Below are positions 7,897 to 17,205 of a stretch of DNA of 40,557 nucleotides, one piece after another. The stretch comes from an uncultured Planktomarina sp. GTDB lineage: Bacteria > Pseudomonadota > Alphaproteobacteria > Rhodobacterales > Rhodobacteraceae. The stretch lies in contig CALSQF010000016.1 in assembly GCA_943788425.1 (NCBI GenBank), positions 1 through 40,557 of the forward strand, written 5' to 3'. Numbering within the stretch: position 1 is the stretch's first letter; every line of letters starts with the position of its first letter. Under the pieces are notes generated by a model. That model was given only the letters and a program-made list of their open reading frames with translations, ran no database searches and was not told the origin of the DNA. A program made the position numbers and the translations under genes.

Positions 7897-10395
7897 ATGA
7901 AGACGCAAGTAAAAGCATTGGTTGTCGGTGGCGGGGCAGTTGGGACCTCCATTGCCTACCATCTTGGAAAACGCGGTTGGGATACCATGTTGATTGAGCG
8001 CGATGAGCTGACCTCCGGCTCGACCTGGCATGCGGCGGGGCTCTTGCCGCTGTTCAACATGTCTTATGCAACCACGCATATCCACAAGTACTCGGTTGAT
8101 TTTTATAAATCCCTTGAAGAGGAAACCGGTTTGAATGCGGGTTTTGCGGTGGTGGGCAATCTTCGGATGGCACAAACAGAGGAGCGGATGGATGAATATC
8201 GTCTCTATGCCTCAACCGCAGAAACCTGCGGCGTGCCCTATGTCTTTATGTCACCGGATGAAATTAAAGCAAAATGGCCGCTCATTCGCACCGAGGATCT
8301 CAAAGGAGCACTTTATCATAACACGGATGGTTATATTAACCCGGCCGATGTGACCATGGCTATGGCCAAGGGCGCGCGGCAACTTGGCGTGAGCATTGAG
8401 CGCAAGTGGCAGGCGGATGGTTTTCATTGGACTGGGAGCCACTGGGAAGTGACCTGCACCAAAATGATGGAGAAGGGCGGAAACCTTGTGCCTTCGGAGG
8501 AGCAAATTGTGATCACAGCGGAGCATGTGGTCACAGCCTCTGGCAATCACGCGCAGCGCACAGCAAAAATGTTGGGCATCAAAATTCCAGCCATTCCGGT
8601 TGAACATCAATTTGTCGTATTGGAGCAAGATCCGGCATTGGTGGCCTACCGCGCTGAGGGCAACCCTGAACATCCGGTGATCCGCGATGCAGATGCGCAA
8701 AGCTATGTGCGCGAGGAACGCGGCGGTTGGATTCTTGGAGTGTATGAAAAAGAAGCCCCGGCGCGCTTTGAACATGGGGTGCCAGACAGCTTCCGCGCCG
8801 ACCTTTTCCCGCTCGCTCTGGAGCGGATTGAAGAGCAATATATGGCGATGATTCACCGCGTGCCTTCCTGCGAGGAAAGCGGGCTGAAAGATGATTTTAA
8901 CGGGCCAATTTGTTATACGCCCGATGGCAACCCGCTCGTGGGTCCAGCGCCGGGCCTGCGCAATATGTGGCTGGCCGAGGGGTTTAGCTTTGGAATTACA
9001 GCTGCGGGCGGCACCGGCTATTATATGGCGCAGATGATGGTGGATGGGGAGGCTGAGATTGACATGGCCAGCCTAGATCCCAAACGCTACGGCAATTGGA
9101 TGACCACAGAATTTGCCATGCGCAAAAACGAAGAATGCTATGACCACGTCTATGTTCTGCACCACCCCGATGAAGAGCGCCCTGCCGCGCGGCCTTTGCG
9201 CACGGCGCCGGCCTATGATCGGCAAAAGGCTCGCGGAGCACAGTTTGGTTGGGTCAACGGCTGGGAGCGTCCCAATTATTTCGGTCCGCTGGACGCGCCC
9301 GAAGATTTTGACGAAAAGTCCCGCAGTTTCCGCCGTGGAGCCTGGTGGAAATACGCGGTCGAAGAGGCGCGCGCCATCCGCGAAGGGGTTGGGCTTGTGG
9401 ATGCAACAGCCTTTACCAAACATATCGTCAAAGGCCCCGGCGCGACAGCGTTTCTCGACTGGTTCACCTGCAATAAACTGCCGCGCGTGGGCCGCATCAA
9501 TCTCACCTATGCTTTGACAGGCCATGGCACCACGCGCACGGAATACACCATTGTGCGCCTCTCTGAGCAGGAATATTATTTGGTCTCAGCGGGGGCATGG
9601 AGTGCCTATGATCAAGATTACCTGAAAAAGGCGATTGAGGATAAAGAGGCTGAATTTGGCCGCATTGAGCTGCAAGACGTCACCACCCAATGGGGGGTTT
9701 TCGCCCTTGCAGGCCCCAAGGCGCGCGATGTCTTGCGCGATGTGATTAACGATCCAGATCCGGCCACTGCACTCTCCAACAAGCGCTTTCCTTGGCTTTC
9801 AGCACGGCAAATTGAGCTGGGCATGTGCCCGGTCAATGCGATCCGCGTGGCCTATACGGGCGAGCTGGGTTGGGAGCTGCATCATCCTATGGAAATGCAG
9901 AACTATCTCTTTGACCTGCTGGAAAAAGCCGGTGCAAAACATGGTATGAAATTGGTGGGCGCGCGGGCGCAAAACTGGCTGCGGCAGGAAAAGTCCTATC
10001 GCGCTTTCGGAACAGAGCTGGGGCGTGATGCCACGCCGCTCGAGGCTGATCTGCCACGCTTTGTGGATCTGTCGAAAGAGTTTCATGGCAAAGCGGCGAT
10101 GGAGGCGCTTGGGGTCCGGGTTAAATGTTGCACACTTTTGATTGACGGGCCGGAGGATGCGGATCCATGGGGCCGCGAAGCATTGTATCATGGCGAGACC
10201 CGAGTTGGCCGCCTCACCTCCGGCGGATATTCGGTCCATTTTGAGAAATCTATCGGCATGGGTTACCTGCCGCCAGAACTCGCTGTGCCTGGTACGAAGT
10301 TGCAGGTGAAAATGCTTAACAGTCTTTGGGATTGCGAAGTTGTGCAAGACAGCCCGTATGATCCCAGCAATGCCACCATCCGGATGGATGGATAA
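7897..10395 (+). CDS. FAD-dependent dimethylglycine/sarcosine dehydrogenase family protein with GcvT domain
   Basis: An 832-residue fusion. The N-terminal DAO-type FAD domain has the dinucleotide loop VVGGGAVGTSIAYHL (9-23) and GSTWHAAGLL (41-50), where His45 matches the covalent-FAD histidine of mammalian dimethylglycine and sarcosine dehydrogenases. The FAD domain ends near ICYTPDGNPLVGPAPG. The C-terminal half is a GcvT-like folate-binding domain plus its barrel (from about residue 470 to the end). The expected reaction is oxidative demethylation of dimethylglycine or sarcosine, passing the one-carbon unit to tetrahydrofolate. This is typical of glycine-betaine breakdown in marine Roseobacters; which amine it uses is not readable. 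ATG 7897 is chosen for AAGGAG at 7882-7887. The open frame extends 609 bases upstream, but that part lacks family similarity. Confidence 0.88.
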   Translation: MKTQVKALVVGGGAVGTSIAYHLGKRGWDTMLIERDELTSGSTWHAAGLLPLFNMSYATTHIHKYSVDFYKSLEEETGLNAGFAVVGNLRMAQTEERMDEYRLYASTAETCGVPYVFMSPDEIKAKWPLIRTEDLKGALYHNTDGYINPADVTMAMAKGARQLGVSIERKWQADGFHWTGSHWEVTCTKMMEKGGNLVPSEEQIVITAEHVVTASGNHAQRTAKMLGIKIPAIPVEHQFVVLEQDPALVAYRAEGNPEHPVIRDADAQSYVREERGGWILGVYEKEAPARFEHGVPDSFRADLFPLALERIEEQYMAMIHRVPSCEESGLKDDFNGPICYTPDGNPLVGPAPGLRNMWLAEGFSFGITAAGGTGYYMAQMMVDGEAEIDMASLDPKRYGNWMTTEFAMRKNEECYDHVYVLHHPDEERPAARPLRTAPAYDRQKARGAQFGWVNGWERPNYFGPLDAPEDFDEKSRSFRRGAWWKYAVEEARAIREGVGLVDATAFTKHIVKGPGATAFLDWFTCNKLPRVGRINLTYALTGHGTTRTEYTIVRLSEQEYYLVSAGAWSAYDQDYLKKAIEDKEAEFGRIELQDVTTQWGVFALAGPKARDVLRDVINDPDPATALSNKRFPWLSARQIELGMCPVNAIRVAYTGELGWELHHPMEMQNYLFDLLEKAGAKHGMKLVGARAQNWLRQEKSYRAFGTELGRDATPLEADLPRFVDLSKEFHGKAAMEALGVRVKCCTLLIDGPEDADPWGREALYHGETRVGRLTSGGYSVHFEKSIGMGYLPPELAVPGTKLQVKMLNSLWDCEVVQDSPYDPSNATIRMDG

Positions 10396-10403
10396 TATCC
10401 AAA

Positions 10404-10426
10404 GGGTGGGGCATCACGCCCCGCCC
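10404..10426 (+). terminator. GC-rich hairpin between the convergent FAD genes
   Basis: GGGTGGGGC (10404-10412) can pair with GCCCCGCCC (10418-10426) across a 5-base loop, nine pairs including one U-G. A pyrimidine-rich stretch follows on the plus strand (ggtttctctt) and TTT follows on the minus strand, so it may end transcription from both sides. The T-runs are imperfect. Confidence 0.55.
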
Positions 10427-10454
10427 CCCCGGTTTCTCTTGCAGATTGGTGACG

Positions 10455-11534
10455 TCAGGCTACAAAACGCGCCGGGCTTAGCTGCGCTACAATCTCAGCC
10501 GTCAGCTGCGGTTTTCGGCCTAACGCGGACGCGGCCACCAGTTGCGAGGCGGCGGGGGCGGTGAAAAATCCATATCCGCCCTGTCCCACGGCCCAGATGA
10601 AACTCTCCTCTTGCGGCGCGGCACCCAGGACCAGATTGCGATCAGGCGCAAATGTGCGCAGGCCAGCCCATGACGATATAGGCCGCGTCACTTCTTCGGT
10701 CACATAGTCTTGATAACGCGCCAAAGCTTCGGCCAGATCATGATCATCTGGCCAAGCATCCATGGGCGGGCTGGGGGTCTCTTCCGCCAGCGAGACAATC
10801 AATGCACCCGCGTCGGCTTTGGCATACCACCGCTCACCGGGGCCAAACAGCATGGGCCAGGTCGAAGGATCATGCCCGCCTGGCGCGGCCAGTCGTGCCA
10901 CACTGCGGCGCATCGGTGTCAGCCCAATGGGTGCAAGTCCGGCCAGTGCGGCGATCTCATCGCCCCAAGCCCCTGCCGCATTAATCAACCGGCGCGCCGT
11001 GAATGTCTGCTCTTCGCAGGTGACCTGCCATCCGCCAGCAATTTTCTGAATGGCTTGAACGGATTGATGCGTTTCAATCACCCCGCCATTCCTGCGTAAG
11101 AGTTTGGCAAAGCGCTGTAACATCATGTCGGTGTCAATATCCTGCGCGGTGGTGCTGCAAGCTGCGCGCAAAACCTCCTGGAGGTCGAGGATCGGCACGC
11201 GCGCTTGGGCTTCTGCCATCGAAATTTCGGTCAGATCCATATGCCGCCGGTCTGCGTCAAACTGGGTTTCTTCACCGCGCAGGCATAAAAGCATAAAGCC
11301 GCGTGGGCTAAGTACGCCGGCCAGAAAATCATACCAATCGGCGCGCCCAGCTTTTGCAAGCGCGATTGTCGAAGGGCTGCCGTAATTTTCCTCATAGAGC
11401 GCCGCCGACCGCCCGGAGCTGTGATAGGCCAAATGCGCCTCGCGTTCCAAGACCCGGCAAGTCCCATGCTCCGACAAGCGCGCTGCGGCTGAAATGCCAG
11501 CAATGCCGCCGCCAATGATGATAAAATCGTCCAT
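10455..11534 (-). CDS. FAD-dependent amine/amino-acid oxidoreductase (DAO family)
   Basis: A 359-residue flavoprotein of the DAO family. It begins MDDFIIIGGGIAGISAA, a signal-free start with the Rossmann GGGIAG loop at residues 8-13, followed by LEREAHLAYHSSGRS at the usual second position. The segment LINAAGAWGDEIA in the middle and WAVGQGGYGFFTAPA near the end are the standard FAD-contact blocks. The substrate is unknown; the family includes glycine oxidase and D-amino-acid dehydrogenases. The start was placed at ATG 11534 because the FAD loop normally lies within the first 10 residues. No strong ribosome site is visible, and the frame stays open 66 bases further upstream. It lies downstream of the purine operon but beyond its terminator, so it is probably a separate unit or expressed by read-through. 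Confidence 0.82.
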   Translation of the reverse strand: MDDFIIIGGGIAGISAAARLSEHGTCRVLEREAHLAYHSSGRSAALYEENYGSPSTIALAKAGRADWYDFLAGVLSPRGFMLLCLRGEETQFDADRRHMDLTEISMAEAQARVPILDLQEVLRAACSTTAQDIDTDMMLQRFAKLLRRNGGVIETHQSVQAIQKIAGGWQVTCEEQTFTARRLINAAGAWGDEIAALAGLAPIGLTPMRRSVARLAAPGGHDPSTWPMLFGPGERWYAKADAGALIVSLAEETPSPPMDAWPDDHDLAEALARYQDYVTEEVTRPISSWAGLRTFAPDRNLVLGAAPQEESFIWAVGQGGYGFFTAPAASQLVAASALGRKPQLTAEIVAQLSPARFVA

Positions 11535-11570
11535 AGGGCAATCATGCACAGTTGCGCGGTGTTCAAAAGG

Positions 11571-11597
11571 AAAAAAGGGGGCCAGTGGCCCCCTTTT
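11571..11597 (-). terminator. intrinsic terminator of the xdh/ABC transporter operon
   Basis: Reading the minus strand, AAAAGGGGGCC pairs with GGCCCCCTTTT around the 3-base loop ACT, followed by a T-run. The plus-strand arms are 11573-11583 and 11587-11597, and the T-run corresponds to the As at 11571-11576. It sits 20 bases after the stop of the BMP-family gene. This is the clearest operon end in the left half of the window. Confidence 0.9.
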
Positions 11598-11617
11598 CAA
11601 ACCTGTATAGGTTTTGT

Positions 11618-12697
11618 TTAGTTCGGCACGTCGCCTTCAATGCCTTCAAGATAGAAATTCATGCCGGCCAAACCGCCATCGCCGTAATCAGAAGCGGTTT
11701 CACCCGCTGCCAACCAAACGGAACCATCTTGTTTATTCAGCGGACCGGTGAACGCATGGTAGGAGCCATCGGCCAGGCTGTCCCGCAGAGCTTCAGCCGA
11801 GGCCTTTATATCCGCAGGAACGGCGCTTGAAATTTCACCAATGCCAACCATGCCGGCGCCGATACCATCCCAAGTGCTTGTGGAAGTCCAAGTGCCATCC
11901 ATAACCGCTTTGGTCCGGGCGATGTAATAAGGGGCCCAGTCATCGATGATCGAAGATACGCGGGGCATGGGTCCATAGGCCGCCATATCGGAGGCTTGAC
12001 CAAAGGTAATCACATTGCCGGCAGCTTGAGCGGCGGCTTGCGGTGCGGTGGAATCCGTGTGTTGCAATACCACATCTGCGCCCTGTTCAATCAGAACTTT
12101 CGCCGCATCTGCTTCTTTGGTCGGGTCAAACCAAGTATAGGCCCAAACGATTTTAAATTGTACGTCTGGGTTCACTGCTTTGGCGTGGATATAGGCAGAG
12201 TTGATGCCGCGGATCACTTCGGGAATTGGGAAGGAGCCAATGTAACCAATGATATTGGATTTGGTCATTTGGCCCGCAATATGGCCCTGAACCGCACGGC
12301 CTTCATAAAAGCGCGCAGAATAAACAGAGACGTTGTCAGCTTGCTTATAACCTGTGGCATGTTCGAACTTCACATTTGGGAATTTGGCCGCAACATTGAT
12401 GGTTGGGTCCATATAGCCAAAGGAGGTGGTGAAGATCAGATCTGCGCCTTTCAGCGCCATATCGGTCATTACACGCTCTGCGTCCGGTCCTTCTGGAACG
12501 TTTTCCACATACATGGTTTCGACCTTATCGCCAAAAGCTTCCACAACGGCCTTGCGGCCTTGGTCATGCTCATAGGTCCAACCGCCGTCACCGACCGGGC
12601 CGACATAAACAAAGCCCACCTTGGTTTTTTCGGCCAGCGCGCCCGTGGCCGCTGACATCGCCAGTGCGGCGCTGGCTAGGATTGTTTTCATGTTCAT
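11618..12697 (-). CDS. BMP-family ABC transporter substrate-binding protein
   Basis: A 359-residue periplasmic binding protein of the basic-membrane-protein (PnrA/BmpA) family, whose characterised members bind purine nucleosides. It starts MNMKTILASAALAMSAATGALA, a Sec signal peptide ending in ALA. There is no lipobox cysteine, so it should be soluble in the periplasm. The mature part has KVGFVYVGPVGDGGWTYEHD, the usual opening strand and ligand loop, and IGYIGSFPIPEVIRGIN at the hinge. A GGGGGG purine run precedes the ATG at 12697. It is the last gene of the operon, 28 bases after the second permease. Together with the xdh genes upstream, a purine base or nucleoside ligand is the best guess. 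Confidence 0.88.
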   Translation of the reverse strand: MNMKTILASAALAMSAATGALAEKTKVGFVYVGPVGDGGWTYEHDQGRKAVVEAFGDKVETMYVENVPEGPDAERVMTDMALKGADLIFTTSFGYMDPTINVAAKFPNVKFEHATGYKQADNVSVYSARFYEGRAVQGHIAGQMTKSNIIGYIGSFPIPEVIRGINSAYIHAKAVNPDVQFKIVWAYTWFDPTKEADAAKVLIEQGADVVLQHTDSTAPQAAAQAAGNVITFGQASDMAAYGPMPRVSSIIDDWAPYYIARTKAVMDGTWTSTSTWDGIGAGMVGIGEISSAVPADIKASAEALRDSLADGSYHAFTGPLNKQDGSVWLAAGETASDYGDGGLAGMNFYLEGIEGDVPN

Positions 12698-12725
12698 TAG
12701 GTTTCCCCCCTGTTAATAAATGACC

Positions 12726-13658
12726 TCAGCGTGAGGCATGGAACGCACGGCCAAGGGCCGCAGGTGCATTGAGTGCAGCTTTGTTGCGATGCGCAGACAT
12801 CACAACCAACACAATGATGGTTATCAGATAGGGTGACATCGACAAATACTCAACTGGAATTGACACACCCGCGGCCTGCAGATTTAGCTGCAAAACGGCA
12901 ACTCCGCCGAAAAGATAGGCACCCAGAAGCACGCGCGCTGGTTTCCAGCTCGCAAAAACAACAATAGCCAAGGCAATCCATCCAGCTCCCGCCGTCATGC
13001 CTTCGGTCCATTGGGGCACGCGAACCAAAGAGAGCGCCGCCCCCCCCAGACCCGCGCAGGCCCCTCCAAACATAATGGCCATAATGCGAACCTTAACGAC
13101 CTTATAGCCCAGAGCGTGGGCGGCATCATGGCTTTCGCCAACGGCTCGCAGGATCAATCCACCGCGGGTATATTTCAAGAACCACCAAACCCCAGCGACC
13201 AAGGCCAAGGCGACATAGACTGTGGTGTCGTGAGAAAATAACACCGGACCGAGAATGGGGATGTCGCTGATGACAGGCAGATCCAGCTTCGCACTCGCTG
13301 GGGGCTTAATCCCAATATAGCTTTGCCCCATAAGCGCCGAAAGTCCCAGGCCAAAGAGTGTTAGCGCCAAGCCCGTGGCAACTTGGTTTGACAGAAAAAA
13401 TTGCGTCAAAAGAGCAAAGACCAAGGAGAGGGCCGCCCCGCCAAGCGCGGCACAGAGAAAACCGATGATCGGCGATCCCGTCCCCACGGCCGCGGCAAAG
13501 CCGGCAATGGCTCCGATGATCATCATACCCTCAACCCCAAGGTTCAAAACCCCAGATTTCTCGACCACCAATTCCCCAATCGAGGCCAATAAAATAGGTG
13601 TTGCGGCCACCATGAGCGAGGCGACCAAGAGAGTTGGGCTAATTGAGCTTAAATCCAT
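12726..13658 (-). CDS. ABC transporter inner-membrane permease (BPD_transp_2 family), second permease
   Basis: A 310-residue, very hydrophobic protein with about eight predicted membrane helices, of the ribose/nucleoside-type permease family. The typical block GELVVEKSGVLNLGVEGMM (about 28-46) includes the conserved NLG(V)EG motif. A cytoplasmic coupling loop is visible as TRGGLILRAVGESHDAAHALG. The C-terminal STASLLG-like helix region is followed by a short basic tail. It pairs with the frameshifted permease upstream, giving the usual heterodimer that works with one two-domain ATPase. It starts 51 bases after the stop of the first permease. Confidence 0.88.
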   Translation of the reverse strand: MDLSSISPTLLVASLMVAATPILLASIGELVVEKSGVLNLGVEGMMIIGAIAGFAAAVGTGSPIIGFLCAALGGAALSLVFALLTQFFLSNQVATGLALTLFGLGLSALMGQSYIGIKPPASAKLDLPVISDIPILGPVLFSHDTTVYVALALVAGVWWFLKYTRGGLILRAVGESHDAAHALGYKVVKVRIMAIMFGGACAGLGGAALSLVRVPQWTEGMTAGAGWIALAIVVFASWKPARVLLGAYLFGGVAVLQLNLQAAGVSIPVEYLSMSPYLITIIVLVVMSAHRNKAALNAPAALGRAFHASR

Positions 13659-13709
13659 GACAGATATGTCCTGTTTGCAATCAAGTCTGGGTGGCCTCCG
13701 TGCAGATTT

Positions 13710-14796
13710 TCATGGGTGGCTCCCCGCACTTGCTAATTTAAGTTTGAAGTTCGTCAGCATGTCGAGGGCAAGTAGAAAAAACAGCAACATGCCTTGAAAG
13801 GCCTGGATCGCCGCAGAGGGCAGGCCGAGGCTGGATTGCGCAATCTCGCCACCAATATAGGTCAGTGCCATGAGCAGTCCGGCCAAGAGGATGCCAATCG
13901 GATGGAGCCGGCCCAAAAATGCCACAATGATGGCCGTGAACCCGTAGCCAACATTGAAATCAATACTGATTTGTCCGCTGGGTCCGGAGACTTCAAACAT
14001 GCCGGCCAGCCCCGCCAAAGCGCCACTAAATCCAAGGCAATAAACCACAAGCCGCTTTGGATTGACCCCGGCAAATTTAGCCGCCTTGGGGCTTTCCCCG
14101 GTCAAACGAATGTGAAAGCCCAATTTGATGCCGCGCCAGTAAGACATAGGCAAAAATCACGGCGATGAAGGCAAACATAACGCCCATGTGAATGCCGGTG
14201 CCTGTCCAAAGCTCTGCATTGTGCGCGCTGGCGTATTGCTGCAAATTGCGAGATCCGGGAAAGCCAAATCCTTCAGGGTTTTTCAACAAACCCAGCGACA
14301 TAGACGCCAGCAGCTGTTCTGCGACATAGACCAGCATGAGGCTCACTAAGATTTCGTTGGTGCCAAACCTTGTTTTCAAAATCGCAGGAATCATCGCCCA
14401 GACAAAGCCGCCCAATGCGCCAAAAAAGATCATGGTGGGAAAAATGAACGCGCTTTGCGCCGGGTAGACAGCCAGCGCCACGCCTGCGCCACAAATCGCA
14501 CCGATGATATATTGTCCCTCGGCGCCAATGTTCCAAATGCCAGCGCGGAACCCCATCGACAGACCGATGGCGATCATAATCAAAGGCGCGCCTTTGACCA
14601 AAAGCTGCGGCCGATAATACCATGCAAATTCGGAGAACAGTGGATCATAGAAAATTGTGCGGATGGCTTCAAAGGGATCCTTTCCCAAAGCGGCAAACAT
14701 GATGCCGCCGCCGATCATCGTGGCAAAAACGGCCAGAACCGGAGCCATGTAAGCCCAAGTCTTTGAGGGGTTTGGGCGTTTTTCAAGCCGCAGCAT
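13710..14796 (-). pseudogene. ABC transporter permease (first permease) interrupted by a one-base frameshift
   Basis: Two overlapping minus-strand frames make one permease. The first runs from ATG 14796 through AYVLLAR and then leaves register. The second resumes as IKLGFHIRLTGESPKAAKFAG and ends at 13710. Dropping one base near 14130 (extra G on the plus strand, C on the minus) joins LLAR to IKLGF. This restores the coupling-loop sequence expected in the family and a full length of about 361 residues. The start is ATG 14796, with GGGAGG at 14802-14807 and a 14-base overlap with the ATPase gene. It could be a true inactivating mutation or a sequence error. Both halves look intact and the rest of the operon is sound, which favours an error or a very recent change. 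Confidence 0.8.
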
Positions 14797-16288
14797 CGGC
14801 GCCTCCCAGCAAGAGGCCAATTTCATCCAAACTTAGGCCCGACATTGGGCGGGCGGCTGACAGGCGGCCGGCATTGAGTGCGGCGAAATTGGTGGAAATT
14901 TCCATAAGCTCATCCAAATCCTGGCTGATGATGATGACCCCTGCGCCTTGGCTTGCCAGGTCTAGCAAGGCTTGGCGAATGGCCGCCGCCGCGGCTGCAT
15001 CGACGCCCCAAGTGGGTTGGTTGACGATCAAGACTGAAGGATTTTGCAGAACCTCGCGTCCGATGACGAATTTCTGCAAATTGCCGCCGGACAGGGACCG
15101 CGCGGCAGACTGTGCAGAGGGCGTGCGCACATCGAAGGTTTCAATCACCTCCTGCGCAAAAGCGCGGGCGCGCGGCCAGTCCAGAAAGCCTGAGCGGCTG
15201 AGCTCTTTGCGCACCATCCCCGTGAGCATGGCATTTTCCGTCAGGCTCATATCGGGCGCGGCCGCATGGCCCAAACGCTCCTCCGGGGCGGCTAAAAGTC
15301 CCAAGGCGCGCCGTGCATTTGGGGCCAAATGCCCAATGCCCATCGTGTTGAGTTTGATCCGGTCTTGCGGGCGGAGCACTTCACCAGACAGGCAAGCAAC
15401 CAGCTCGTCTTGCCCATTGCCCGCAACGCCGCCGATCCCTAAGACTTCACCCTTGCGCAGGGAAAAAGATATATTTTTCAGAATTGTGCCAAAGGTTGTT
15501 TGCGCTGCAAGTGAAAGATCTGCCACGTCGAGCAGCACATCGCCTAGCGCGCCGTGTTGCGGTTTTGCCGAGTTGAGCGTGCCGCCGACCATCATCTCTG
15601 CCAACGCGCGTGCAGATTTTTTCCGCGGATCGCATGTGGCGATCTTGCGCCCTGCGCGCAAAATGGTTGCGGTCTCACACAGATCGCGAATTTCCTCGAG
15701 TTTATGGGAAATGTAGAGAATGGAGGTGCCTTCTGACTTGAGCTTGCGCAGCGTGGCAAAGAGGGTTTGTACCTCTTGCGGGGTCAAAACGCTGGTGGGT
15801 TCATCCATGATGAGCAGTTTGGGGTCTTGCAAAAGGCAGCGGACGATCTCGACCCTTTGGCGTTCCCCCGCAGAGAGATCCCCCACCAGCCGCTCCGGAT
15901 CCAGCGGCAGGCCATAGGCCTCAGAGACTTGCGTGATCCTGGCTGAGAGGGCGCTGGGTTTTGGTGGGTTTTCCATGCCGAGGGCGATGTTTTCCGCCAC
16001 AGTCAAAGCTTCAAAGAGGCTGAAATGCTGAAACACCATCGCCACGCCCGCGGCCCGGGCCGCACGGGGCTCTTCGGGGGCGTAGGGCGCATCAAAAAGC
16101 TGCATGCGCCCGGAATCGGGCCGCACCAATCCGTAGATCATCTTGACCAAAGTTGATTTACCGGCGCCATTCTCGCCCAAGAGCGCATGAATTTCTCCCG
16201 TGCCGATGTCAAACTCCACATCCTGATTGGCAATGACACCGGGGTAGGCCTTTGTCAGCCCTTCAAGGTGTAAAAGTGTCTTACTCAT
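14783..16288 (-). CDS. two-domain ABC transporter ATP-binding protein (nucleoside/sugar type)
   Basis: A 501-residue tandem ATPase. Domain 1 has Walker A GENGAGKST (about 38-46), signature LSAGERQRVEI and Walker B LLIMDEPTS. Domain 2 (from about residue 255) has a degenerate Walker A, GVAGNGQDEL, the signature LSGGNLQKFVIG, and a Walker-B-like IVNQPTWGVDAAA where Asp-Glu is replaced by Asn-Gln. This asymmetry, with one competent and one degenerate site, is normal in the RbsA/NupO class that serves BMP-type binding proteins. Its ATG overlaps the xdhC stop by ATGA (16285-16288), which ties the transporter to the xanthine dehydrogenase genes. Confidence 0.93.
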   Translation of the reverse strand: MSKTLLHLEGLTKAYPGVIANQDVEFDIGTGEIHALLGENGAGKSTLVKMIYGLVRPDSGRMQLFDAPYAPEEPRAARAAGVAMVFQHFSLFEALTVAENIALGMENPPKPSALSARITQVSEAYGLPLDPERLVGDLSAGERQRVEIVRCLLQDPKLLIMDEPTSVLTPQEVQTLFATLRKLKSEGTSILYISHKLEEIRDLCETATILRAGRKIATCDPRKKSARALAEMMVGGTLNSAKPQHGALGDVLLDVADLSLAAQTTFGTILKNISFSLRKGEVLGIGGVAGNGQDELVACLSGEVLRPQDRIKLNTMGIGHLAPNARRALGLLAAPEERLGHAAAPDMSLTENAMLTGMVRKELSRSGFLDWPRARAFAQEVIETFDVRTPSAQSAARSLSGGNLQKFVIGREVLQNPSVLIVNQPTWGVDAAAAAAIRQALLDLASQGAGVIIISQDLDELMEISTNFAALNAGRLSAARPMSGLSLDEIGLLLGGADAAA

Positions 16289-17205
16289 GAGAGCGCACTC
16301 CTGTGTCGCGTTTTGGCGTTCATATTGTGAGACAATAGGGCTTGGGTGACCCCAATCGCAATCGAAATTGGCTGTTTTCCAAGGTTTGGGTCACCAATTG
16401 GGCAAGTTATCTTTGAAATGGCCCCAGGCGTATGTCCCAAGGCCATCAACCGCCGCTGGAACCGTGCCCATTTACTGGCCGATCCAATCAATCCACAAAA
16501 ATCGAATCCGCGCAGCAGAGCGGCGTGACACAGTTCCAAGTCTAGACTATGGGCATAGGTAAAGATCAAGTGCTGCGCGTGCCGCGGTGCATGGGCCATA
16601 AGGGGCGCCGGGTTCTCGGCCGGAACCAGCGTCACGGCCTCAGGCGGTGTTTGGGGAAAGCGGTCTGGGCTGGTATCAATCCAAGTCACCTCAAGGTCTG
16701 GCATCTGAGAGGCGATATGCACAACCGCCCGCCCCACATGCCCCGCTCCCCAGATCCACAAGGGGTGTGCGGCTGGTGTGAGCGTCTCTGCCAACCAGCC
16801 TGCGGTGCAGATCAGCGCCGCTGGGTCTGCCGAGCCGTTGCGCCATCCCTTTTGCAACTGGGCCATCTGCAGAGGCATCGCCATGTCCCCTTCAATGCGG
16901 CGGATGAAGACATCGGTCGCATCAACCGGGCTGGTGAAATGCTCTGTCACCAGCGTCACATGCCCGCCACAACATTGCCCCAGCTCTGGCCCAAGCGGAT
17001 AGCGCCGCAGGCCAGGTTGTGGCGCAAGCGAGGCTTGGTATTCCAATGCGCCGCCGCCAATACTGCCGCTTTGACCTCCGGGCCAAAGCAACATCGATGC
17101 GCCGATTTCGCGGGGCGAGGAGCCTTTTATATCGGCAATCACCACACGGATCGCTTCACCATGGGCGGCAATGGCCGCATTGATTTGCATAAGATCAAAA
17201 CTCAT
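16285..17205 (-). CDS. xdhC: xanthine dehydrogenase accessory protein XdhC
   Basis: A 306-residue XdhC/CoxI-family maturation factor. In Rhodobacter capsulatus XdhC binds the molybdenum cofactor, helps its sulfuration and delivers it to XdhB. The N-terminal XdhC domain shows VIADIKGSSPREIGASML (about 21-38) and SGSIGGGALEYQA. The pair LGQCCGGHVTLV carries the conserved cysteines. The C-terminal Rossmann domain begins LWIWGAGHVGRAVVHIA (about 148-164). The gene overlaps xdhB by 4 bases (17202-17205) and the ATPase by 4 bases. Confidence 0.93.
   Translation of the reverse strand: MSFDLMQINAAIAAHGEAIRVVIADIKGSSPREIGASMLLWPGGQSGSIGGGALEYQASLAPQPGLRRYPLGPELGQCCGGHVTLVTEHFTSPVDATDVFIRRIEGDMAMPLQMAQLQKGWRNGSADPAALICTAGWLAETLTPAAHPLWIWGAGHVGRAVVHIASQMPDLEVTWIDTSPDRFPQTPPEAVTLVPAENPAPLMAHAPRHAQHLIFTYAHSLDLELCHAALLRGFDFCGLIGSASKWARFQRRLMALGHTPGAISKITCPIGDPNLGKQPISIAIGVTQALLSHNMNAKTRHRSALS

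Noticed and set aside
14763-15716. 317-codon plus-strand frame over the ABC ATPase
   Set aside because: It is Ser/Arg/Pro-rich shadow text opposite a clear two-domain ATPase.
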